A stretch of 9,979 nt of DNA from NCBI GenBank assembly GCA_016784425.1, contig JADHUQ010000081.1, forward strand, positions 1-9,979, in the 5' to 3' direction. A program made the position numbers and the translations under genes. This document shows, piece by piece, positions 1-6,334 of this stretch. The first letter of the stretch is position 1. Each line of letters begins with the position of its first letter. Below the pieces are notes generated by a model that had not been told where the DNA came from, made no database searches, and was given only the letters and a program-made list of their open reading frames with translations. Origin of the DNA: Candidatus Delongbacteria bacterium. GTDB taxonomy: Bacteria > CAIWAD01 > BS150m-G50.

Positions 1-1
1 T

Positions 2-1540
2 ATGGACAAGGCGGTTGAGCGGACTATCGAAGCGGTTATGCAGCGTCAGCAAATCCTCATCTATGGGGATTACGATGTAGACGGTGTCACTTCCGTGGCA
101 GTACTGTACAGCTTTCTGCGCGATATGGGTGGTGAAGTAAGCTACCATATACCGGACCGCAGCAGTGAAGGTTATGGTCTCACCCGTGAAAGCATCGACA
201 GCGCACTCGCCAGGAAAACCGACCTTTTGATAACGGTTGATACCGGTATCACGGCAATTGACGCTGTCCGTTACGCCCGGGAGCAGGGGATCGATGTGAT
301 CATCTGCGACCACCATGAGCCGGCATCTGAGCTTCCCCCCGCCAATGCAATTCTTGATCCCAAACGCAAAGAGGACACTTACTGTTTCCGTGAACTGGCA
401 GCGGTTGGCGTTACTTACAAGCTGGCGCAGGGCATCAGTCGCAGGCTCGAACTCGAAGAGGACCGGCTTGATCAGTACATCGACCTGGTGGCGATAGGCT
501 CATCCGCCGACATTGTCCCGTTGATCGACGAAAACCGGATCATTGTCAAGATGGGTCTGGATAAGATAAACTATGATTGCTCAATCGGTGTAGAGGCTTT
601 GATCCGGGTAGCCGGAATTCGTAAGAACTGGCTGGATGTAAACCAGATTGTGTTTGGTATGGCACCCCGTATAAATGCGGTGGGTCGTCTTGGAAACGCC
701 GAACGGGCTGTTGAAATGTTGACCACACGCAACCGCAATCGTGCTGTTGAGATGGCACGTATTCTGGAGACGGAGAACAACCGTCGTAAGAGTATCGATA
801 GTCAGACCCTCAAGGAGGCAAGACAGCTGCTCAAACAGCGGTTTGATCCAGCAACCGATCGTGCTATCATCCTCTATCAGGAGGGTTGGCATCCCGGGGT
901 GATTGGTATAGTAGCTTCCCGCCTGATTGAGCAGTATCATCGGCCCACGATCATGCTCACCATTGAGAAAGGTCTCGCCAAAGGTTCCGCCCGTTCCATC
1001 CACAGTTTTGATATTTTCCAGGCGCTCAAGGAATGTGAGGATCTGCTGGAACAGTATGGCGGTCATAAATACGCTGCGGGGCTAAGCATCAGGGAAGAGA
1101 ACCTCCCGGAATTCGAACGTCGTTTCCTCGAGGTAGCTAAACGCGATCTCACGCAGGGAGACCTCGTTCCCCGTCTAAAAATCGACGGGACACTGCTATT
1201 GGATCAGATTGATACCGAGTTACTGAATATAATTCGTCGCTTTGCGCCGTTCGGTCCCCGCAACAAACCGATCCTCTTTGCCAGTTTCGGGGTCGAGTTG
1301 TTGAAAGGACCCCGTAATGTCGGTTCGAATCACCTGCTGGTACAGGTGGGACAAAACGGTGCGGTATTCAATGGGATCGGGTACAACCTGGGTCCGCTGG
1401 TTGAACGTATTCCAGCCAGTGCACATTTCGTCGATATCGTTTACACCATCGAGGAGAATGAGTGGCAGGGTCAGGTCAGCGTCCAGCTCTACCTGAAGGA
1501 TATCCGCGAAATCGATAAGCAACCTGCCGAAACCGCTTAA
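2..1540 (+). CDS. recJ: Single-stranded-DNA-specific exonuclease RecJ, 5'-truncated by the window edge
   Basis: RecJ is a 5'-to-3' exonuclease on single-stranded DNA, acting in RecF-pathway recombination and in mismatch and base-excision repair in the cytoplasm. The 512 visible residues carry the DHH phosphoesterase signatures: DYDVDG at residues 23-28 and DHH at 103-105 (metal-binding aspartates and histidines), RINAVGRLGNA near 223-233, and the DHHA1-domain motif GGHKYAAG at 353-360. An OB-like C-terminal part follows. The methionine at base 2 is probably internal. RecJ proteins usually have about 50-70 residues before the DYDVDG strand and here there are only 22, so the true start lies upstream of the window. 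The TAA stop is at 1538-1540. No convincing terminator follows: a 4-bp stem at 1543-1555 and a T6 run at 1563-1568 are too weak and too far apart. The next gene is convergent. Family identity is certain; the true start cannot be seen. Confidence 0.96.
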   Translation: MDKAVERTIEAVMQRQQILIYGDYDVDGVTSVAVLYSFLRDMGGEVSYHIPDRSSEGYGLTRESIDSALARKTDLLITVDTGITAIDAVRYAREQGIDVIICDHHEPASELPPANAILDPKRKEDTYCFRELAAVGVTYKLAQGISRRLELEEDRLDQYIDLVAIGSSADIVPLIDENRIIVKMGLDKINYDCSIGVEALIRVAGIRKNWLDVNQIVFGMAPRINAVGRLGNAERAVEMLTTRNRNRAVEMARILETENNRRKSIDSQTLKEARQLLKQRFDPATDRAIILYQEGWHPGVIGIVASRLIEQYHRPTIMLTIEKGLAKGSARSIHSFDIFQALKECEDLLEQYGGHKYAAGLSIREENLPEFERRFLEVAKRDLTQGDLVPRLKIDGTLLLDQIDTELLNIIRRFAPFGPRNKPILFASFGVELLKGPRNVGSNHLLVQVGQNGAVFNGIGYNLGPLVERIPASAHFVDIVYTIEENEWQGQVSVQLYLKDIREIDKQPAETA

Positions 1541-1769
1541 GAAGTCCTCCAGACTCCCGCTGTTTTTTCCCTCTAGATTGCACGCAGGCAATCATAATTC
1601 TCTGCCATCCATGACGACTGTTGCTGATACTCCACCTGGAGGTATTTATCCTGTCGCCCTCATTAAGAGCCCCTTGAATTTCCAGGCAATATCCAGATTC
1701 TGGGATGGGGCAGGGTAACCGTTCAGGCAGCAGGATCGGGTACAACATGGGAGGTGAACAGCTGTTGAA

Positions 1770-1832
1770 ATGACTGAGGCAACTTCAGCTGTTATAGTAT
1801 TGCTTGGTTTGTTGCTTGCGGCAACGCTTTAG
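1770..1832 (+). CDS. Possible 20-residue hydrophobic peptide (doubtful)
   Basis: An ATG-to-TAG frame encodes a short polar start (MTEATSA) followed by a run of hydrophobic residues (VIVLLGLLLAATL), which would be one short membrane segment. A GGAGGTG sequence at 1750-1756 is a good Shine-Dalgarno match but lies about 15 nt from the ATG, which is too far to be comfortable. The frame runs into the inverted-repeat cluster. Small hydrophobic peptides in structured intergenic DNA recall type I toxins, but nothing here matches a family I know, and a 20-codon frame is easily produced by chance. Confidence 0.15.
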   Translation: MTEATSAVIVLLGLLLAATL

Positions 1833-1987
1833 CATTAATGACCGCTAAGGGGATTAGTTTGTGAAGCAATACTGAAGCGACCAGAGAGACTCTGTATCCA
1901 TTTGTTCTGATTAATCCCTCTCTGGTCGAAGCTATGGGCTCGATGCTTTGCTGACCGCGCTTTTAAGGCGATTAATTCTAAGCATCG
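1796..1987. repeat. Cluster of three tandem inverted repeats, candidate structured RNA or relic element
   Basis: Three perfect inverted repeats follow one another. AGTATTGCTT (1796-1805) pairs with AAGCAATACT (1864-1873). CGACCAGAGAG (1878-1888) pairs with CTCTCTGGTCG (1918-1928). CGATGCTT (1941-1948) pairs with AAGCATCG (1980-1987). Inside the first are two smaller hairpins: GTTGC/GCAAC (1811-1815/1821-1825) and CTTTAGC/GCTAAGG (1827-1833/1844-1850, one G-U pair). Together they would make a three-way junction. Inside the third is a 5-bp hairpin at 1958-1970. I recognise no known RNA family: it does not look like 6S RNA, tmRNA, the RNase P RNA or SRP RNA. The strand is unknown, because both strands can form the same stems. 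No T-run marks an end. A tRNA or attC site was considered and not supported. Confidence 0.5.
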
Positions 1988-2064
1988 GTATAAGTGAGTA
2001 GTGTAGAGGGCAGGTTGAAAATGGAAGAGTCGAAACGTGCCGGGAAGTCGGCAAGTGCTGTTGT

Positions 2065-3720
2065 TCAGCTGTCAATTATGGGGAGGACCACATGAATTTT
2101 CGTTCCGGAACCGGGCCAGGAATTCAGCCAGATCCGTCCATGATGTGATTCGACAATAGTTTTGATGATCATCATACCCAGTCCGGAGCCACGGTCACGG
2201 GTTTTGGTGGTAAACCAGGGATCCCAGATTTTTTCCTGCATGCGCCTGTCAATACCCACACCGGTATCGGAAATAACGATTTCCACTTCAGATAACTTAT
2301 GCTGGTGTACCTCTATACAGATCGCCCCGGCATTTTTCTCCTCCACTGCATGTACCGCATTGATCAGCAGGTTTGACAGCATCTGCTGTAATTGATCCCT
2401 ATCACCACTGACAGTTGGTAGATCGCTTGAGTATTCTGTCAAAAGGTAATAGTCACTCTGTTCCTGCGGGGAGCGGGCAAAATGCTCAATTTTCCCAGCC
2501 GTAGTGTGCATTAATTCCAGCGTACTTTCAACCAGATCAAACAGATCGATTGTCTCGACATTGAGACGCTGTGGTCGTGACAGGTCTGAAAGACTCCCCG
2601 CTATGCGGGCTATGCGGTCCAGCTGACTTTGAATGATCACAATCTGCTTTCCCGACTGGGAGGCGATCGTCTCTGGATAACCGGTCAGGATGTTCTCCAA
2701 CAACTGCAAGCGTCCCATCGCCGGTGCCAGAGCGTTCTTTATCTCATGTGCAACCCCACCGGAAAGTTGCGCAATAACAGTATGGCTGTCCCGGTCGCAG
2801 GAGTTGCATCGTTGCACCAGTTCGTGGATGATAACACCACGGTAGCCACTTACAGTGGGAAAGGTACTCAACCGGAAGTGACGGTTGGCAAACTCTACAT
2901 CGAACGGTAAGTACTCCCCGGTTTCACTGTATTCCAGACCCCGGCAGATCGTTTGCCATGGCTCAACCAGCGCAGGATTGGAGAATACCGGGTGGGCGCG
3001 ATAAGAGCGGTTACAGAGCACCGCCTCTCCATTGTCGTTGACTATCAGCAGGGGAGCGGGTACGGAATCGATAAAGGAGCTGTAAAGTTGCTTGAGCCGC
3101 AAATCCTCCTTGACCAGGCTGCTACTCTCGGCCGGCGCCAGCTCACTGAGTGGAGAGACATTTGATCTGATTATAACTGCCAGTTCAGCCAGCGTAGCGA
3201 GCAGCAGGAGGTGGTGTCGATTGAAGAGATGAATGGCGATGGGGCTGTCGACATAGATAGCACCACATACCTGGCTGTTGTTCTTGAGCGGCACACAGAT
3301 AACTGAGCGGGTTTTGGGTGGACGGGTCAGGACGCCGGCAGCCAGGTCATCGATGATATCACTGTGCTTCCCCTGAACCGGTTTGCCGGTAGTGAGCACC
3401 TCCTGAACCAGCTCATCCGCGATGCTCTCGGAAACAGGTGAGAAAAGAATACCGTTACGGCGATAAGCCTGCCGGATAAGCCATTCCCGATTCTCCTCAA
3501 GACTGAGGAGAAATCCACACTCCCCACCTACAATCTCGATTGCTGTCTGTAATAATTCTGGCAGGAATGAACCAGGCTGTTCGTTGGCAGTAATCCGGTT
3601 CAGGGAGGCGGAGAGCTGGAGGAAATCTACCCGGGAAAGCTGTCCCGGTTCCACGATACCGGGACCTGCAGGCTGTGTTCTTATACTGGAATCAGCGAAA
3701 AAGCTGTTGGATTCAGCCAT
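2065..3720 (-). CDS. Soluble sensor histidine kinase with GAF and PAS domains
   Basis: This 551-residue protein should autophosphorylate on histidine and pass phosphate to a response regulator. A GAF-like domain spans about 45-190 and a PAS-like domain about 210-300. The dimerisation helix carries the phosphoacceptor H325 in AHEIKN. The ATPase domain has the N-box with N454 (NLLINA), the G1 box DTGVGI at 485-490, the F-box WDPWFTTK at 499-506 and the G2 box GSGLGM at 511-516. It is most like NtrB/AtoS-type kinases. There is no signal peptide or transmembrane segment, so it senses a cytoplasmic cue. A CNSC pair (C305, C308) sits between PAS and the H-box. No receiver domain or regulator gene adjoins it, so it is an orphan. 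The ATG at 3720 is the only suitable start; a GGAG lies 13 nt upstream, inside the predicted promoter. The input signal cannot be read from the sequence. Confidence 0.93.
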   Translation of the reverse strand: MAESNSFFADSSIRTQPAGPGIVEPGQLSRVDFLQLSASLNRITANEQPGSFLPELLQTAIEIVGGECGFLLSLEENREWLIRQAYRRNGILFSPVSESIADELVQEVLTTGKPVQGKHSDIIDDLAAGVLTRPPKTRSVICVPLKNNSQVCGAIYVDSPIAIHLFNRHHLLLLATLAELAVIIRSNVSPLSELAPAESSSLVKEDLRLKQLYSSFIDSVPAPLLIVNDNGEAVLCNRSYRAHPVFSNPALVEPWQTICRGLEYSETGEYLPFDVEFANRHFRLSTFPTVSGYRGVIIHELVQRCNSCDRDSHTVIAQLSGGVAHEIKNALAPAMGRLQLLENILTGYPETIASQSGKQIVIIQSQLDRIARIAGSLSDLSRPQRLNVETIDLFDLVESTLELMHTTAGKIEHFARSPQEQSDYYLLTEYSSDLPTVSGDRDQLQQMLSNLLINAVHAVEEKNAGAICIEVHQHKLSEVEIVISDTGVGIDRRMQEKIWDPWFTTKTRDRGSGLGMMIIKTIVESHHGRIWLNSWPGSGTKIHVVLPIIDS

Positions 3721-3725
3721 GTATA

Positions 3726-3754
3726 GTAATATGCTCCGCGTCAGTTGGTGTCAA
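3726..3754 (-). promoter_or_regulatory. Predicted kinase promoter abutting the start codon
   Basis: Read on the minus strand, a perfect TTGACA (3754-3749) is followed by 17 nt and then TATTAC (3731-3726), a 4-of-6 match to the sigma-70 -10 box. Only five bases separate the -10 box from the kinase ATG at 3720, so transcription would begin at or next to the A of the start codon. Confidence 0.5.
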
Positions 3755-3773
3755 TTGTTTGTTATATTGACAC
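3748..3773. promoter_or_regulatory. Operator-like dyad overlapping the kinase -35 box
   Basis: GTGTCAAT (3748-3755) and ATTGACAC (3766-3773) form a perfect 8-bp inverted repeat with a 10-bp AT-rich centre, one helical turn plus, as expected for a dimeric regulator. One half contains the kinase -35 box, so binding would be expected to repress. A smaller dyad, TACAT-GCA-ATGTA, lies at 3788-3800. The regulator is unknown. Confidence 0.4.
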
Positions 3774-3834
3774 TTAAGCGTATGCGCTACATGCAATGTA
3801 ATATCTTATCGGTGGGGGTGAGGAGGATCTTAAG

Positions 3835-3869
3835 AAAAAAAACCATTTTCAGGGATCGGCTGAAAACAG
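3835..3869 (-). terminator. Rho-independent terminator of rarA
   Basis: On the minus strand, CTGTTTTCAG (3869-3860) pairs with CTGAAAATGG (3852-3843) over ten positions, two of them G-U, around a 7-nt loop. An unbroken run of eight T follows (3842-3835). It begins 24 nt after the rarA stop. The stem is AT-rich, but the T-run is strong. It should separate rarA transcription from the downstream kinase gene. Confidence 0.8.
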
Positions 3870-3893
3870 TCCGGCACTACCGGGAGTAGATGA

Positions 3894-5243
3894 TCACTCC
3901 TCCGAGGGACTCGTGTCTCCAGCCTTCTTCTGCTCACAGGGACGCCAGTTGTTGACATGTCGCTCGAGAAATTGCTGCAACTTTGCTTCCAGTCCTTGTG
4001 GTAATGGAACATAAAAACGTTCCCCGACACTCTCAGGCAGATATTGCTGAGGTGTAAAATGATCGGGATAATCATGCGGGTAGAGATACCCGTCTCCGTG
4101 ACCAAATTCATCTGACACTGTGTTGGCTGCGTTGCGAAGATGTAATGGAACCGGTGCATCAGGGTGTCGACTGACGTACTTGCGTGCAGCCAGGATAGCC
4201 GAAGCAGCACTGTTGCTCTTGGGTGCTGCTGCCAGATAGATAACGGTTTGCGCCAGGGGATACATTGCTTCCGGCAAACCAATCTGCTGACAGGCTTGAA
4301 AACAGGCGGTTGCCAGGACCAGTCCATTGGGAGCAGCGTTACCGATATCCTCACTGGCCAGGATCACCAGTCGACGTGCGATAAAAAGCGGGTTTTCGCC
4401 GGAAGCCAGCATACGGGCCAGATAATAAAGACCCGCGTCGGGATCACTACCCCGGATCGACTTGATGAAGGCGGAAATCGTGTCATAATGGTAGTCCCCC
4501 CCCTTGTCATAGGGGAGTGCTTCGCTGGCGAGGACTTTGCGTACAAACTCCTCATCACAGGTTGTCCCGGGTGATGTACTGCTTCCACCAAGCCGGGTTG
4601 TGAGACATAATTCCACCATTTTATAAAGACGGCGGGCGTCTCCACCTGCCTGGTTGGCTAACAGCCCTACAGCTGATTCTCCGAAAGAGAGACCGGATTG
4701 TTGCAGAATGGGGTCCTCTGTCAGTGCGCGTTTTAACAGGAGCCGTAGTTCAGAGGCTGTCAGCGGTTGCAGCTGCAAGACATGACAACGGGAAAGGAGA
4801 GGAGCAATAACCTCAAAGCCGGGATTTTCAGTAGTGGCACCCACCAGGATAATCTGTCCCTCTTCAACAGCTGCCAGCAGGGCTGCTTGCTGACCCTTAT
4901 GAAAACGATGTATCTCGTCGACAAAAAGCAGCAACGGTGGACGGGCTGCTGCCGCACCGATTACCTGGCGCAATTCAGTGACACCGGAAGAAATGGCGCT
5001 GAGAGCGTGGAAGGGAATCGCTGTTTCAGTTGCCAGCAGCCTGGCAATAGTGGTTTTGCCGCTGCCGGGTGCACCCCACAGTATCAGAGATGTAAGGTTG
5101 CGGCTGTTGATCATGGCTCTCAATATCCCCTCCTCACCGAGCAGGTGTTGCTGTCCGGCGACGTCGGCTAAAAGTTGGGGGCGCATTCTCGCGGCCAGTG
5201 GGGCGGTAAGAGGGGCTGCCTGCGGGTTGGAAAAGAGATCCAT
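3894..5243 (-). CDS. rarA: Replication-associated recombination protein A (RarA/MgsA), AAA+ ATPase
   Basis: RarA is a tetrameric AAA+ ATPase related to clamp-loader subunits. It acts at stalled replication forks and interacts with single-stranded-DNA-binding protein. The 449-residue length matches the E. coli protein (447). Visible motifs are Walker A GAPGSGKT at 57-64, Walker B LLFVDE ending at D109-E110 and followed by IHRF, sensor-1 ATTEN at 136-140, and a likely arginine finger at R152 in LLSRCH. The C-terminal tetramerisation region carries the family-typical YKMVELCL and the later DKGGDYHYDTISAFIKSIRG. The start ATG is supported by AGGA at 5252-5249, five bases upstream. In many gammaproteobacteria rarA follows lolA; here no lolA adjoins it and the gene upstream is divergent. 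A terminator closes it downstream. Confidence 0.97.
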   Translation of the reverse strand: MDLFSNPQAAPLTAPLAARMRPQLLADVAGQQHLLGEEGILRAMINSRNLTSLILWGAPGSGKTTIARLLATETAIPFHALSAISSGVTELRQVIGAAAARPPLLLFVDEIHRFHKGQQAALLAAVEEGQIILVGATTENPGFEVIAPLLSRCHVLQLQPLTASELRLLLKRALTEDPILQQSGLSFGESAVGLLANQAGGDARRLYKMVELCLTTRLGGSSTSPGTTCDEEFVRKVLASEALPYDKGGDYHYDTISAFIKSIRGSDPDAGLYYLARMLASGENPLFIARRLVILASEDIGNAAPNGLVLATACFQACQQIGLPEAMYPLAQTVIYLAAAPKSNSAASAILAARKYVSRHPDAPVPLHLRNAANTVSDEFGHGDGYLYPHDYPDHFTPQQYLPESVGERFYVPLPQGLEAKLQQFLERHVNNWRPCEQKKAGDTSPSEE

Positions 5244-5557
5244 GCTGATCCTGCACGACTTTTTAGTGTTTCTGCAAATGCATGATCGAATTCAGAAAGT
5301 CATTCTACAACAATAGTATATACCGATGCAGCTTCTGACTTTTCCAGAAGGACATTCATTGCGAGCATCTGTATACTGCTGTCAAGTTATCCCCGGGACG
5401 GATAAAAATAAAGCTATTCTCCCTGCTGGCGGCTCTCCTGCCCGGTGTGGCTACCATCTTGCGTTAACAGTTTTTTTATCACTCCACCGTTTGTAAGTTA
5501 AACCTGGCAGTGGTCCTCAATATTGGAAAACAGTGTTTCCACAACTGGGAGAAGTTT
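5244..5557. other. Divergent 314-bp intergenic region between rarA and the dehydrogenase
   Basis: This gap must hold the promoters for rarA (leftward) and the dehydrogenase operon (rightward), but I could not pair a good -35 with a good -10 box for either. TATACT on the minus strand near 5318-5323 and a minus-strand TTGACA at 5385-5380 are the best single elements, and they do not match each other's spacing. Dyads present are CTTCTG/CAGAAG (5332-5337/5345-5350) and TTATCC/GGATAA (5387-5392/5400-5405). A frame at 5402-5467 reads like a signal peptide but lacks a normal start codon. A T7 run at 5471-5477 has no hairpin before it. Confidence 0.6.
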
Positions 5558-6334
5558 ATGGTTTCGATCACTGGAAAGACAGTTCTGGTTACCGGGGCAT
5601 CTGCCGGGATCGGCAGAGCCTGCGCCAGGGAGTTTGCCCGTGCCGGTGCCAGGGTAATTATCGCAGCCCGACGGTTGACGAGACTGCAGCAGCTGGGGGA
5701 GGAATTGCAGCGGGAGTTTAATGCTGATGTACTCCCTTTCGAGCTCGATGTTACCCAACCACGGGAAGTTGAACTGCTGCTGGAACGACTCCCCGCGGAC
5801 TGGCAGGAAATCGATATCCTGGTCAACAATGCCGGTATGGCCCGGGGTGTTGACAAACTGCACCAGGCGGACCCTGCCGACTGGGAGGAGATGATTGCAA
5901 CCAACATCAACGGTCTGCTCTATGTCTCACGCTGCCTGATTCCATCCATGGTGGAGCGGGGCAGCGGACATGTGATCAACATAGGTTCGATCGCCGGACA
6001 CCAGGTGTATCCCGGGGGTAATGTTTACTGCGCCACCAAGCACGCAGTCAAAGCCCTGTCCGAGGGGATGAATATCGACCTGCTCGGTAGCGGTGTCCGG
6101 GTCAGCAGTGTTGATCCCGGACTGGTCGAAACCGAATTCTCCCAGGTGCGTTTCCGGGGTGACCGGGGACGAGCCGCCGCCGTCTACCAGGGTATCGCGG
6201 CGTTGCGTGGGGAGGATATCGCAGAAGCGGTATTGTTCTGTGCAACTCGTCCCCCACATGTAAACGTGGCTGATATGATCGTCTTTCCCACCGCCCAGGC
6301 GGGCGCGATGTTTACTCACCGAGAGGAGAACTGA
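5558..6334 (+). CDS. YdfG-like NADP-dependent short-chain dehydrogenase
   Basis: A classical short-chain dehydrogenase of 258 residues, close in layout to E. coli YdfG, which oxidises L-allo-threonine, serine and other 3-hydroxy acids with NADP+. Visible motifs are the cofactor loop TGASAGIG at 12-19, an RR pair at 38-39 consistent with NADP(H) preference, NNAG at 90-93, the catalytic asparagine N116, S144, and Y157-x3-K161. The DPGLVETEFSQVRFRGD stretch (186-202) and the C-terminal PPHVN are typical of the YdfG group. The start at 5558 is preferred over the upstream ATG at 5510 because it has GGAG at 5548-5551 with six bases spacing, and because homologues begin just before the first beta strand. 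The stop overlaps the next start by one base, so the two are co-translated. The exact substrate is not determined. Confidence 0.93.
   Translation: MVSITGKTVLVTGASAGIGRACAREFARAGARVIIAARRLTRLQQLGEELQREFNADVLPFELDVTQPREVELLLERLPADWQEIDILVNNAGMARGVDKLHQADPADWEEMIATNINGLLYVSRCLIPSMVERGSGHVINIGSIAGHQVYPGGNVYCATKHAVKALSEGMNIDLLGSGVRVSSVDPGLVETEFSQVRFRGDRGRAAAVYQGIAALRGEDIAEAVLFCATRPPHVNVADMIVFPTAQAGAMFTHREEN

Larger units (their letters stand above)
1541..2064. other. 524-bp gap between convergent recJ and kinase genes
   Basis: No protein-coding gene of convincing size is found here. The first half (1541-1760) looks featureless apart from short dyads such as CCAGATTCTGG near 1692. The second half holds a cluster of inverted repeats (1796-1987), listed separately, and a 20-codon hydrophobic frame at 1770-1832. 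Close to the kinase stop, TGCCG at 2038-2042 and CGGCA at 2049-2053 could form a small hairpin on the minus-strand transcript. It is followed only by a short T3 run, so it is at best a weak kinase terminator. The gap is long for two convergent housekeeping-type genes and may contain a non-coding RNA or a decayed element. Confidence 0.7.

Noticed and set aside
581..1066. 161-codon open frame antisense to recJ
   Set aside because: It is opposite a gene with full domain support, has no family features, and looks like a by-product of that gene's codon pattern.
1322..1331. tRNA T-loop-like GGTTCGAATC
   Set aside because: It lies inside the RecJ coding frame, with no cloverleaf partner arms or acceptor stem around it.
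1543..1568. recJ terminator
   Set aside because: The stem is only 4 bp and the T-run starts seven bases after it; too weak to call.
1611..1718. 35-codon frame in the recJ-kinase gap
   Set aside because: It has no ribosome site and no recognisable composition or motif, and its length is within chance.
3830..4354. 174-codon open frame overlapping the rarA 3' end in another frame of the same strand
   Set aside because: The RarA frame has all AAA+ motifs. This frame runs through the terminator and resembles nothing.
5471..5477. T7 run as a terminator in the rarA-dehydrogenase gap
   Set aside because: No stable hairpin precedes it on the plus strand.
5510..5557. Earlier ATG for the dehydrogenase adding 16 residues
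   Set aside because: It has no Shine-Dalgarno site. The extra residues precede the usual family start, and GGAG at 5548-5551 favours 5558.
5927..6319. 130-codon open frame antisense to the dehydrogenase
   Set aside because: It is opposite the conserved S-Y-K catalytic part of the dehydrogenase, with no independent coding signs.
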